Position numbers and translations under genes: made by a program. From an uncultured Lachnospiraceae bacterium (GTDB taxonomy: Bacteria > Bacillota > Clostridia > Lachnospirales > Lachnospiraceae): a stretch of 8,282 nt of DNA. The notes beneath the pieces are model-generated. The model was given only the letters and a program-made list of their open reading frames with translations, was not told the DNA's origin and ran no database searches. The stretch spans positions 1 through 8,282 of the forward strand of contig CAJUAE010000128.1 of NCBI GenBank assembly GCA_910583965.1. Direction: 5' to 3'. This document shows positions 1 through 7,989 of this stretch, in pieces (position 1 is the first letter of the stretch; each line of letters opens with the position of its first letter).

Positions 1-47
1 ATTACAAGATAAAAAACGCCTGTCTTTGGCGTTTTTTATCTTGTAAT
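1..47 (-). terminator. Rho-independent terminator at the end of the operon, probably bidirectional
   Basis: A perfect inverted repeat with 20-bp arms (1-20 and 28-47) flanks a 7-nt loop (21-27). The GC core is next to the loop (CGCC/GGCG), followed in the arm by a run of six T on either strand and then more paired A/T-rich sequence. It begins 2 nt after the TGA stop of the surface-protein gene (50-52). The T-run within the 3' arm can serve as the U-tract for minus-strand transcripts. Because the structure is symmetric, it should also stop plus-strand transcripts entering from the other side, which would suit a convergent neighbour beyond position 1. The neighbour itself is not visible. Confidence 0.9.
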
Positions 48-49
48 TA

Positions 50-3000
50 TCATTTATTATTTTTTTCTTCTTGCTTCTGTCTTTTCTTCTTTTTGTGTGC
101 TTTTATATTTTTAATAAGAATCAATATAAGAACTACACCTGCTGTCACTCCTGCAACATAGCAAACAATCAGTATCCTATTTGCTTTCTGTTCCACAATG
201 CAGAAATATTCTTGCGTGCTTGTCATGTCAACTTGCAAATATTGTCCTCTACTCTTGCTCTCAACCATTGTCCAAACCCCGTCCAAATCTTTATAGACAA
301 CTGCGTCTTTATAGGGATTTAAAATGCGCAGTGCAAAGAACTCTTTCTCCTGAATACCACCATTTTCCAATATCACTTCATACACAATACTCTGTTTTCC
401 AGCCGCTTCTTCTGGTGGTGCTATATCGCTTACTTTTACATTTAGTATGGTATCTTCTGTAAAAATATCTTCCACTAGCGCATAGGGCTTTTTTCGTGTT
501 CCTTTCTGAACATCAGTATCATCATTGCTGCTCTGTACAACAGTCACATTGTCCTTATACTCTGCTTCTACCACAAATGTACCGCGCATTCTCTGGTTGG
601 AAACATCTGGCCACGCCCCATAAAAGCCTTCCTTTGTGGGAATCTGCGGAAAATTCAATCGGTCAAGCTTTTCACCATACCGCACTTCCTCCGAACCAAG
701 ATAAGTATCTTCAATCTTATAAATCACTTTAAGATGCCAAAACTGTGTTGGAAGTTGTTCCACCGTCAACAAGTCCTCATAGCAAATTGGCTCTGCTACA
801 CCAAGATAGCTAATGTCATCAATTCCATGCATATCGTCGCCCACATAATAATTTCCAACAATTTTGGGTTCCTGCTCCTGTGCGTCGATATCCATTTCTT
901 CATAAGCAGCGGCTTGGCCTGCAATAGCACCTGCCCTGCCATTTACCGCTTGTACCTGCGCCATCGCATAGCAATTTTTTAGTGTTTCTGCATATCCTGC
1001 AATCCCACCCACATTTTTATTGCCATTGACAGAACACAACGCATAACAATTTTTTATAATGGTAAAGGATTCGCCACAGATACCTCCTACATAGTCGCCT
1101 TCTGTACTTTCCACACTTCCATAGCACTCAGAATTTACAATAATCCCATGATTCATATAACCACAGATGCCTCCGGCACCATTCTTTTTGGCTGTGACAT
1201 ATCCCTCATTCACACTGTCTGTCACAAGACATTTCATAATAAATCGTCTACCAATCTTATAGTCTACTGTGCCCGCCGCACTATCCTCAGGGTCCTCCTC
1301 ATCAATGGACATAGCACCCGCAATCCCTCCTACATTAATGTCTCCTTTTACAATACCTTTATTGGTACATGCATCCGTCCGTCCAGTCGTGATGGTATCA
1401 ATCTCATTATCATCCACATCTTCATACAATTCCTCAATACTTAAATTTTCCATATCAACCATTCGGTCTGCCAACAAGTTAAAAACAACATTAAGTTGGT
1501 CATTAACTGCTCTAAGGTCCTCATTAATCTTGTCGGAATATCCTGCTGCATTGTCGCTTAGTGTCTTGATACTATTGGACAATCCTTTTAATTGATTATG
1601 AAAATTCTCTTTTGTTCCATCAAACGTATCGCCCAGTTGAGAAAACTGAATATCCGGTTGCGCATTCATATAATTCACAATTCCCTTGACTCCATTGTTT
1701 GCCGACCGAAGTGCATTTAGCATATCCTGAATCTGATTCGTCGCCTTCTCTAAATCGCCTTTTGCCGCCTTCGCCGCATCCGATGTGTACGGAGAAATAA
1801 TATTATAAATAGTAGTTAGACTGCTTAGAATCGCAGATGCCGACGTTGACATTGTTCCTAGTGATTCCACTAGATTTAATATCTCTGTTACAATGGCTTC
1901 CTGTTCTGCGTTAGAAAGCGTCTCCCAGCTTTTGTAAGAACCATCTGGCTTTTGTACGATGCTTTTAATATGATTGATAGACTTTTGTACTTGGTTTGAA
2001 GCCTGTGTCAGCTCGTCAAGCGCACCGCTAATATCCGTCTTGGAAGTATTGACAGCTTGCTCCTTATTCTGTTTTTGGAAGGAAATATTAACTGTGCAAG
2101 GTGCCTTTATCTTAGTAATATCAAACTCATAAAGATAAGAACCACTCTGTTTTTTGGAGACAGATAATTTTTTGTTGTCTGCATCCGTAACTTTTATACT
2201 TCCAACGTTATAGGAAACACTTGGTTTTACTGTGAGTGTCACTTTTCCCTGTGCATTGCCCGAATACGTAGCATCACCACTAACATTGGACTTTAATACA
2301 ATGTCAATTGGCTCAAACAATGCGATAACTTCAGCTTCCTTGTCCGGCATTATAAAAGAATATCGTTTTCCATCACTTTCAAGATTAGGTATCTCACCAT
2401 TTACTGTTATTTGATTCAAAACATATCCATTGTTTGATACAGGTGTCACATAAACTTTATCTCCTACCTTAGCGCTTGAGGTATCAGTCGCTATCGTTCC
2501 ACCAGTGCTAGATGCTGTTATAATGTTATATGTAGTGGCACTATCTGTTGCAGAATCGTTCTCTTTTACAAAAGTAACAAAAGCAACATACTTATTAGGA
2601 TCTGTATCCTCGATTTTAACAACATACTTATAAGTATGGTCATTCTCTTTCTTTTGCAACGCACTTTTAGGAATTGGATTGGATGGTATTGTATTTGCAC
2701 GAGTGCTATCTTCTGTCTCAAACATGGATTCTTGCGTCTCAAGTTCCTCTACTAAAATACCCTCTGTTTCAAAAGGTTCTATTTCACTTTCATTGCTGTC
2801 CGCATTTCCTGTCTCTAAAGTATCTGCACTGCTTTCTTCAACAGATTCGTTCTCATTTTGATTCGCACTCTCTGTTTCTATTGTATCGCCGTCATACACT
2901 CCGTTGGATTCTTGCTCACTGTGAGCTGTATTTTCTATTTCTGTACTTTCTATTTTTGTACTTTCTATTTCTGTAGTTTCTATTTCTGTATTATTTTCTT

Positions 3001-5431
3001 CTGTGATTTCTGGCTCCTTACTGTCTATCCTTTCTGTTTCTATGGGGTTTCTAATCGATTCGTTTTCATTGTAGTCTGTACCACTTTCATTATTTTCTTT
3101 GTCTGTGGATATTGCTTCTTGTTGATTTTTGTCTGCATTCTTATTATTTTCTACAATTTGCACCTCTGATATTGTTCCACCCGGAAGCTTCTGAAATGCC
3201 AATGCAGCCTGCTCTGAAACATCATACCCTTGCTCTGGAACAATTGTAATTGTATAGCTAACTCCATCAGATGCCTTTGTGACAGTTACTGTTCCACCAA
3301 CATTAGACTCCGCAAAAATACGTCTGTCCAAATCATTATCATACTGATATTGAAACAACACTTCTACCTCTGCATCGCAATCTGGCATTGTAAAACTCCA
3401 TTCGTTTGCATCAGAACTGCTCTGTATTGGTGTGACCTTATTCCCATTGACTCGCATTTCCTTATATTGATAATTGGGTCTTGCCGCAATGTGGACTGTA
3501 ACGTTCTCTCCAGCCACACCAGTATTCCCTTCTGTTACATACGCTGTTCCGCCGGTTCCCGAGCGAACTGTAATCTGATGTATTGACGCAGCAGTTTTAA
3601 CAAATATTGCTTCCACCACTGTCGATACATTGTCTTTAATATCTGTCTGCCTGTCAAGTGTTATCTCATGGTCAACTGTCACGGCTCCTGAATAAGGATT
3701 CCCATTTACTTGAAAAGAATGGAACTGGTATCCCCCAGATGGAGACGCCTTAAAAGTTACTTGACTGCCGTTCTGTGTTGTTGTAACACGTCCGCCTGCT
3801 GTTGATTTTACCAAAAACGCTCCTTTGTATACAAACTCAGCTTTTATCTTAATATTCGCTTTTGGCATCACAAAAGTAAACTGATTTTCCTTGTCACTCA
3901 CAGTAGAAATACCAATCTTTTTGCCCTTTTTATCTGTCACTATCAAAGAGTTTTCTTTCAACGCATACCCCTCATCTGGTTTTACAGTAATTGTCACAGT
4001 CTCATTTGCTGCTGGGTTGGCACTGTCTGTTGTGATTGTTCCGCCGACTGTTGAAAGCAAGGAGATTCGACTGTAATCCATCTCATTATATGAGGAATCA
4101 TCCAGTTTTCCAAGAATATCTAAATCTTTGGACAACTGTTTTGTCGTATCATTTAGACTATTCATTGCATCTCCAGCCGCCGATACATTGTTCAAAATAT
4201 CTGGGAGCAGCGCAATAATATGTTCCATACGTCCTGCTACAGAATTTATTTCCGCTACGTTGTTATCTGTAAAATCCATAATTTGCGTGACAAGTGCATC
4301 CCCTGAGTCAATGGCGTTATCCGCATAGGATTGCATCACATCTACATCGCTTTTAATTCCGTCCCCTGCTGCATCCATATCGTCAATTGTCTTGTCAATT
4401 AAATCATGCAGCTTATTAATCGCATTTCGCAGAGATTCTGCCTCATTAATCTCAATATATGGCTCCATCTGTCCTACAATACCGCCAATATCCTTTCGTC
4501 CATAAACAGTCCCTTGATTTGTACTCAACGATACAATTCCTGACTGTCGTCCTGCAATACCGCCAATATTATATCCTGTATGTTCATATCCAACGGTTCC
4601 ATAGTTGGTACAACGCGATATCACACCGTCGGAAAACCCTGTAATACCTCCTGTATCAACACCACTGTACAGTTCACTCTCCTCGTTTGTCGCAAAACTC
4701 TCAATAATGCCCATTCCAGTGCCCATCTCATCATCCTGCGCAACCCATGCACTATTATCATTGATGCCAGCTCTGTTTGTACAATAATTTAATACCCCAT
4801 GATTGATGCCTACAATTCCGCCTGTGGAGTAATAGCCGGTAATTCTACCTTTTGCAGAACACCCTGCAATAGTTCCAGTACGCTCATTAACACCGGCAAT
4901 TCCACCTACAGTATCTCGTCCGCTAACCGTTCCTTGAAAAGTACAATTTTTAATTGTACCGTGGTTCACTCCCACAATACTGCCAATACATTCCTGTTCA
5001 TTCTCTGATGTAATATCGCCTTTTAACGTTAGATTCTGAATGACACCATCTTTTTGTACATAACGGAACAATCCTACAACATATCCATCTCCTTGACAGT
5101 GAAACCCAGAAATTGTGTGTCCCACACCATCAAAGATGCCGTTAAATACTGGAATGCAATTTATTTCTATTCCTGTAAGGTCAATATCCGCCCTTAGACT
5201 AACATACTTATCTTTTGACCAAGAATCAATAAAACATTTTGATGCGAACTCTGCAAACTGCTCTGGTGAAGTAATATCAATCTGTTCATATTGAATTGCG
5301 TCAGAAGCATTTGCCCCCTCCTCTGTTGACTCCATAGCTTTGACATTATGTATTGGAATCATACTGATTGTCACCACTACCGCCAAAGTCAACGCTAGGA
5401 TTCGCTCATACATTTTATGCATCCTTTTCAC
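50..5431 (-). CDS. Giant membrane-anchored surface protein with a split GLUG block, coiled coils and InlB-B-like repeats
   Basis: The protein has 1793 residues. Residues 1-32 are a signal peptide: a basic start, a hydrophobic core at 11-27, and a likely cut after VKA32. Residues about 118-325 are GLUG-type repeats (GGI-x-G ... NC-x-x-x-G-x-V pattern, for example 149-171, 175-199, 260-281 and 289-311). Residues 326-445 are a helical, heptad-like region almost free of proline. Six InlB-B-like repeats, each starting near a (V/T)GG(T/R) turn and ending in a hydrophobic strand, lie at about 455-535, 538-612, 617-697, 703-958, 965-1041 and 1042-1120. The fourth is interrupted by an acidic low-complexity insert (763-930). 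A second helical region covers 1124-1340, and GLUG repeats resume at 1350-1505. A small beta domain lies near 1565-1627 (a YGE...FP-IP-KEG-YGAW pattern like Listeria-Bacteroides repeats), followed by one membrane helix (about 1753-1773) and a Lys-rich tail. There is no LPXTG motif, so anchoring is by the helix, with the bulk outside the cell. No catalytic site is recognised. It is the second gene of an operon with an MMPL transporter, so a role as extracellular partner or adhesin-like scaffold is inferred. Confidence 0.88.
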   Translation of the reverse strand: MKRMHKMYERILALTLAVVVTISMIPIHNVKAMESTEEGANASDAIQYEQIDITSPEQFAEFASKCFIDSWSKDKYVSLRADIDLTGIEINCIPVFNGIFDGVGHTISGFHCQGDGYVVGLFRYVQKDGVIQNLTLKGDITSENEQECIGSIVGVNHGTIKNCTFQGTVSGRDTVGGIAGVNERTGTIAGCSAKGRITGYYSTGGIVGINHGVLNYCTNRAGINDNSAWVAQDDEMGTGMGIIESFATNEESELYSGVDTGGITGFSDGVISRCTNYGTVGYEHTGYNIGGIAGRQSGIVSLSTNQGTVYGRKDIGGIVGQMEPYIEINEAESLRNAINKLHDLIDKTIDDMDAAGDGIKSDVDVMQSYADNAIDSGDALVTQIMDFTDNNVAEINSVAGRMEHIIALLPDILNNVSAAGDAMNSLNDTTKQLSKDLDILGKLDDSSYNEMDYSRISLLSTVGGTITTDSANPAANETVTITVKPDEGYALKENSLIVTDKKGKKIGISTVSDKENQFTFVMPKANIKIKAEFVYKGAFLVKSTAGGRVTTTQNGSQVTFKASPSGGYQFHSFQVNGNPYSGAVTVDHEITLDRQTDIKDNVSTVVEAIFVKTAASIHQITVRSGTGGTAYVTEGNTGVAGENVTVHIAARPNYQYKEMRVNGNKVTPIQSSSDANEWSFTMPDCDAEVEVLFQYQYDNDLDRRIFAESNVGGTVTVTKASDGVSYTITIVPEQGYDVSEQAALAFQKLPGGTISEVQIVENNKNADKNQQEAISTDKENNESGTDYNENESIRNPIETERIDSKEPEITEENNTEIETTEIESTKIESTEIENTAHSEQESNGVYDGDTIETESANQNENESVEESSADTLETGNADSNESEIEPFETEGILVEELETQESMFETEDSTRANTIPSNPIPKSALQKKENDHTYKYVVKIEDTDPNKYVAFVTFVKENDSATDSATTYNIITASSTGGTIATDTSSAKVGDKVYVTPVSNNGYVLNQITVNGEIPNLESDGKRYSFIMPDKEAEVIALFEPIDIVLKSNVSGDATYSGNAQGKVTLTVKPSVSYNVGSIKVTDADNKKLSVSKKQSGSYLYEFDITKIKAPCTVNISFQKQNKEQAVNTSKTDISGALDELTQASNQVQKSINHIKSIVQKPDGSYKSWETLSNAEQEAIVTEILNLVESLGTMSTSASAILSSLTTIYNIISPYTSDAAKAAKGDLEKATNQIQDMLNALRSANNGVKGIVNYMNAQPDIQFSQLGDTFDGTKENFHNQLKGLSNSIKTLSDNAAGYSDKINEDLRAVNDQLNVVFNLLADRMVDMENLSIEELYEDVDDNEIDTITTGRTDACTNKGIVKGDINVGGIAGAMSIDEEDPEDSAAGTVDYKIGRRFIMKCLVTDSVNEGYVTAKKNGAGGICGYMNHGIIVNSECYGSVESTEGDYVGGICGESFTIIKNCYALCSVNGNKNVGGIAGYAETLKNCYAMAQVQAVNGRAGAIAGQAAAYEEMDIDAQEQEPKIVGNYYVGDDMHGIDDISYLGVAEPICYEDLLTVEQLPTQFWHLKVIYKIEDTYLGSEEVRYGEKLDRLNFPQIPTKEGFYGAWPDVSNQRMRGTFVVEAEYKDNVTVVQSSNDDTDVQKGTRKKPYALVEDIFTEDTILNVKVSDIAPPEEAAGKQSIVYEVILENGGIQEKEFFALRILNPYKDAVVYKDLDGVWTMVESKSRGQYLQVDMTSTQEYFCIVEQKANRILIVCYVAGVTAGVVLILILIKNIKAHKKKKRQKQEEKNNK
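2642..3145 (-). other. Acidic low-complexity segment inside the fourth B-like repeat
   Basis: Residues about 763-930 of the surface protein are almost entirely Glu, Asn, Ser, Thr, Asp and Ile, with no hydrophobic core, and so are predicted to be disordered. The flanks look like the two halves of one B-like repeat: the N-terminal strands with the VGGT turn and PEQGYDV lie at 710-738, and the closing strands TYKYVVKI and VAFVTFV lie at 933-955. The insert could be a flexible linker or a decorated Ser/Thr-rich region. Its length is likely to vary between strains because of the tandem repeat inside it. Confidence 0.7.
2928..3002 (-). repeat. In-frame 15-nt tandem repeat encoding Thr-Glu-Ile-Glu-(Ser/Thr/Asn)
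   Basis: Four well-conserved 15-nt units (2928-2942, 2943-2957, 2958-2972, 2973-2987) and a degenerate fifth (2988-3002) run head to tail. On the plus strand each good unit starts with GTA and ends in a TTTCTATTT-type string. They encode the five-residue repeats at about residues 810-835 of the surface protein. Since 15 is a multiple of three, gain or loss of units by slippage keeps the reading frame. Confidence 0.85.
5336..5431 (-). other. Signal peptide of the surface protein
   Basis: Residues 1-32 consist of a positively charged start (Lys2, Arg3, Lys6, Arg10), a hydrophobic stretch from Ile11 to Ile27 and a VKA motif at 30-32, with Met33 as the probable first mature residue. No lipobox cysteine is present, so this is a Sec type I signal. 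The class of signal is clear, but the exact cut site is a prediction. Confidence 0.8.
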
Positions 5432-7907
5432 CTTCTTCCTTCTCCATCAATTCTTTCAGACTTTTCTCATTATCTTCACGCATCTCAAGTTTTCCCATAT
5501 TTACAAACAGACTTGCATCTCCGCGCACAAATCCATGCACTTCACCGATAATTGTACCATTGATTTGTCCCTGCACTCTGCCATCAACGCGCATCAAACC
5601 GCTGGCACGTTCCATTTTTAACGGAATGGACACTGCAAAAGAAGTTCTGTCTATAATCTTCTCGCCAAGTAGCAAAATCTGTGGCAACACAAACATTACT
5701 GTAAAAATCGAAAGAATGGTTCCTCTGCCTAGACATTGACCAATCCCACAGACTGCACCATCAGAAGACATCTGTCCAATAAAAATTCCTGCCAGCGCAA
5801 GCATTGTACCTGAAGTGACAATTGTTGGAAATGCAAAGTTCATTGTCTCAATAATCGCGTCCTTTTTTGGCATCTTATCTTTAATTTCCAAAAATCTGCC
5901 TGAAATAACAATTGCATAGTCAATATTGGCACCCATCTGAATGGAAGAAACAATCATAGCACTTAAGAAAAACACATTTTTTTGTTCTATTGAAGGGAAA
6001 GAAAAATTTACCCAAATCACGCCCTGAATAACTGCAATCAAGAGAACTGGCATACCTGCTGACATAAATGTAAACAACAATACGATTAAAACAGCCAGAA
6101 TCGAGACTACATTGACCACTGTATTGTCACGCTGGAATGTCTTATACAAATCATACTGGCTAGTTGATTCTCCCGGAACCAACACCTCTGTCTTGTCATA
6201 ATATTGTCCTGCAATCTCATGCATCTCATCCAAAAAAGCAAATGTTTCATCCCCTTCTTCGGGCAGTGTCAGATAAATCAGCATACGACTATATTGTTGT
6301 CCTTGCAACTGGTCCAGTGCAATCTGCATCTTTGTGTGTGCGTCTTCCAATGTCTCCATCAAATCATCATCCAAGGTGACATAGCCCTCATCAACCTCGT
6401 CATATAAAAACATAAAAATATCAATTAGCGGAACACTATAGTTTGAAAAACCATTGACAATTTTGGCATAGTTCTCATCATTCACAGCATAAGCCATATA
6501 CAATAGTTCTGCTACCTCATAGTCAAGCTCTAACAATTCCGAGAAATCCCTCGCAGTCAACTTATCAGTCAACATATAGCCATCCATCGCCTCTGTATTG
6601 GCAAGCCCCTGCGAATGGTCCACTTCTGGCCTAGCATCTAATTCCTTTAGCAACTTTTTCTCTTTCTCATAATTTCCTGCCGGAACGACAAGCGCCACAA
6701 AATTTTCTGGGCCAAAACTCTCCTCAATCATTTCATCTACTAACATGGCGTCACTTTGAACTGGTGTTTCCAACTGCGTATAACCATATACATAAGGGCA
6801 ATGCGACTGAATAATATATGCGCCTACCAACACAACAACAAACAATGGTGGAATAATATATCGTGTCTTATAAGCAAACTTACCGACAAAAGGTATCTCT
6901 GGAATAAAGCTTTTGTGTTTTGTCTTATCCATCGCCTTCCCAAAAAGCATAATCAATCCTGGCATCAGCAAAAACACTGCGAGTAAACTCAATAAAATTG
7001 CGCGAATCAAACAAAGTGCCATATCGCTTCCAATACCAAACTGCATAAACATCATGGCAATTAGTCCACCCATTGTAGTCAGTGAACTTGAAAAAATTTC
7101 TGGAATTGCTTTGCTAAGTGCTACAATATCCGCTTCTCGAATGCCAAGTGTCCGGTGTTCTTCCTTATAACGATTGCAAAAAATAACGGCGTAATCCACC
7201 GACAAAGCAAGCTGTAATACAATTGTGACCGAATCTGACACAAAGGAAATTGTTCCCATCATAAAATTGGTTCCCTTGGTAATTAATGCTGCTGAACAAA
7301 ATGTCAAAAGCAGAACTGGCACTTCTGCCCAGGTTTGCGACGTAAGCAATAAAACGGATACCACCACAATCGCAACTAGCACACTGATTACAGACATTTC
7401 CTTTGCCAACTGTTCAGCCGATGCGTCGCCCATCGCAGTCGATACATAAATGTCATAACCTTCAAGTAACGTCCGAACCTCATCCAACGCTTCTAACGCC
7501 CTGTCATCTGTCTCCTCATAACCAAATGTAATACTGTACAGTGCCGAAAAGTTATTGTAATGTTTCTTGGAATTATCAAAATCTAGCATAATAATGCTGT
7601 CTAACGCCTGCAGTTCTTGATAAATTGTATCTGCCTCCTCATAAGGAATATTGGTCACCATCACTTTTGCAGTGCCATAAGTAATAAATTGTTCCTCCAT
7701 GCGGTCAAGTCCCTGACTTGTCTCTGTTGTCTCTGGCAAATATGCCGAAAGCGCATTCTCCACTGCCACCCAATTCATAGAAACCACGGAAAAAATCAAT
7801 GCGATTCCAAATAGCAGAAAAAACAAGTTGCGTCTGTCCACGATAAAAGTAGCAATTTTAATCATAAAACTACTATCTTCACCGCCTTTTTTGGATTGTT
7901 CGTCCAT
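5415..7907 (-). CDS. MMPL-family RND transporter
   Basis: The protein has 830 residues and is a full-length two-half RND permease of the MMPL type. Twelve membrane helices can be seen, near 27-48, 172-190, 195-215, 220-243, 272-295, 298-323, 350-366, 596-615, 617-638, 645-670, 690-713 and 725-748. Large extracellular domains follow helix 1 (about 49-170) and helix 7 (about 368-594). Each half carries the Asp-Tyr dyad of MMPL proteins in its fourth helix, SVDYAVIF (238-239) and NIDYAIVI (663-664), each followed by an Arg (R246 and R671). In MmpL proteins these dyads form the proton path, so proton-driven export of a hydrophobic or lipid-like substrate is likely, but the substrate is unknown. 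The cytoplasmic tail (750-830) carries Gly-spaced short strands and a charged end. The ATG start at 7907 is preceded at 9 nt by GGAG in AAAGGAGAG. It is the first gene of the operon, and its stop lies within the start region of the surface-protein gene. Confidence 0.93.
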   Translation of the reverse strand: MDEQSKKGGEDSSFMIKIATFIVDRRNLFFLLFGIALIFSVVSMNWVAVENALSAYLPETTETSQGLDRMEEQFITYGTAKVMVTNIPYEEADTIYQELQALDSIIMLDFDNSKKHYNNFSALYSITFGYEETDDRALEALDEVRTLLEGYDIYVSTAMGDASAEQLAKEMSVISVLVAIVVVSVLLLTSQTWAEVPVLLLTFCSAALITKGTNFMMGTISFVSDSVTIVLQLALSVDYAVIFCNRYKEEHRTLGIREADIVALSKAIPEIFSSSLTTMGGLIAMMFMQFGIGSDMALCLIRAILLSLLAVFLLMPGLIMLFGKAMDKTKHKSFIPEIPFVGKFAYKTRYIIPPLFVVVLVGAYIIQSHCPYVYGYTQLETPVQSDAMLVDEMIEESFGPENFVALVVPAGNYEKEKKLLKELDARPEVDHSQGLANTEAMDGYMLTDKLTARDFSELLELDYEVAELLYMAYAVNDENYAKIVNGFSNYSVPLIDIFMFLYDEVDEGYVTLDDDLMETLEDAHTKMQIALDQLQGQQYSRMLIYLTLPEEGDETFAFLDEMHEIAGQYYDKTEVLVPGESTSQYDLYKTFQRDNTVVNVVSILAVLIVLLFTFMSAGMPVLLIAVIQGVIWVNFSFPSIEQKNVFFLSAMIVSSIQMGANIDYAIVISGRFLEIKDKMPKKDAIIETMNFAFPTIVTSGTMLALAGIFIGQMSSDGAVCGIGQCLGRGTILSIFTVMFVLPQILLLGEKIIDRTSFAVSIPLKMERASGLMRVDGRVQGQINGTIIGEVHGFVRGDASLFVNMGKLEMREDNEKSLKELMEKEEGEKDA
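5431..5445 (-). promoter_or_regulatory. Ribosome binding region of the surface-protein gene, inside the transporter gene
   Basis: Purine-rich GGAG (5442-5445) and AAGGA (5437-5441) lie 10 and 5 nt before a GTG start at 5429-5431, which gives the 1793-residue form. GAAGG at 5431-5435 lies 8 nt before an in-frame ATG at 5420-5422. AAAAGG at 5423-5428 lies 9 nt before another in-frame ATG at 5411-5413. All three starts keep the signal-peptide core. The GTG start overlaps the transporter end by 17 nt, whereas the last ATG follows the TAA stop (5415-5417) after a single A. Translation of the two genes is therefore very probably coupled, whichever start is used. Confidence 0.65.
5478..5597 (-). other. 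Gly-rich, bactofilin-like strand repeats in the transporter tail
   Basis: Residues 771-810 contain short units with Gly about every four residues (VDGRVQG, INGTIIG, VHGFVRG, then a VNMGKLE end), between the last membrane helix and a charged terminal helix (811-830). The spacing is like the short beta-strand turns of bactofilins and related beta-solenoids. Such a tail is not part of the RND core fold. Only the residue pattern supports the comparison. With so few turns it may be a small cap or docking piece rather than a polymer-forming domain. Confidence 0.45.
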
Positions 7908-7914
7908 AACCTTT

Positions 7915-7923
7915 CTCTCCTTT
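7915..7923 (-). promoter_or_regulatory. Ribosome binding site of the transporter gene
   Basis: On the minus strand the sequence AAAGGAGAG contains AGGAG at 7917-7921, 9 nt before the ATG at 7905-7907. This strong match to the 16S anti-Shine-Dalgarno sequence fixes the start over the internal Met15. Confidence 0.9.
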
Positions 7924-7989
7924 ACACAGCAAGGGCATTGTCTATTTCACCATACCATCACTCTCTTATAAATTAACCTTGTGTCCTAT

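Larger units (their letters stand above)
1384..4456 (-). other. Insert of about 1000 residues dividing the GLUG block (helix, B-repeats, helix)
   Basis: This covers about residues 326-1350 of the surface protein. The last GLUG half-unit before it reads IGGIVGQ (315-321). The first sequence after it reads TDACTNKGIVKGD and then VGGIAG (1352-1372). Joined together these make one normal GLUG repeat, so the segment looks like an insertion within a single turn of the repeat fold. It starts with a helical stretch (326-445) and ends with a longer multi-helix stretch (1124-1340) that is broken by two proline/glycine linkers near 1161-1170 and 1258-1272. The six InlB-B-like beta repeats lie between. 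The boundaries are approximate, and the antiparallel stalk model is inference. Confidence 0.6.

Noticed and set aside
50..130. Search for a sortase signal at the C-terminus of the surface protein
   Set aside because: A hydrophobic helix and Lys-rich tail are present, but no LPXTG or close variant precedes the helix, so simple membrane anchoring is the better call.
2674..3169. Several plus-strand open frames of 60-103 codons opposite the acidic repeat segment
   Set aside because: They are antisense shadows of the Glu/Ser/Thr-rich segment, giving Phe/Leu/Cys-rich products, and they overlap a well-supported gene without their own start signals.
7926..7984. Possible leader stem in the transporter 5' region (CAAGG/CCTTG extended by ACA/TGT)
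   Set aside because: Only five plus three pairs around a bulge enclose a loop of more than 40 nt. No known riboswitch motif or terminator is seen, so chance pairing is likely.
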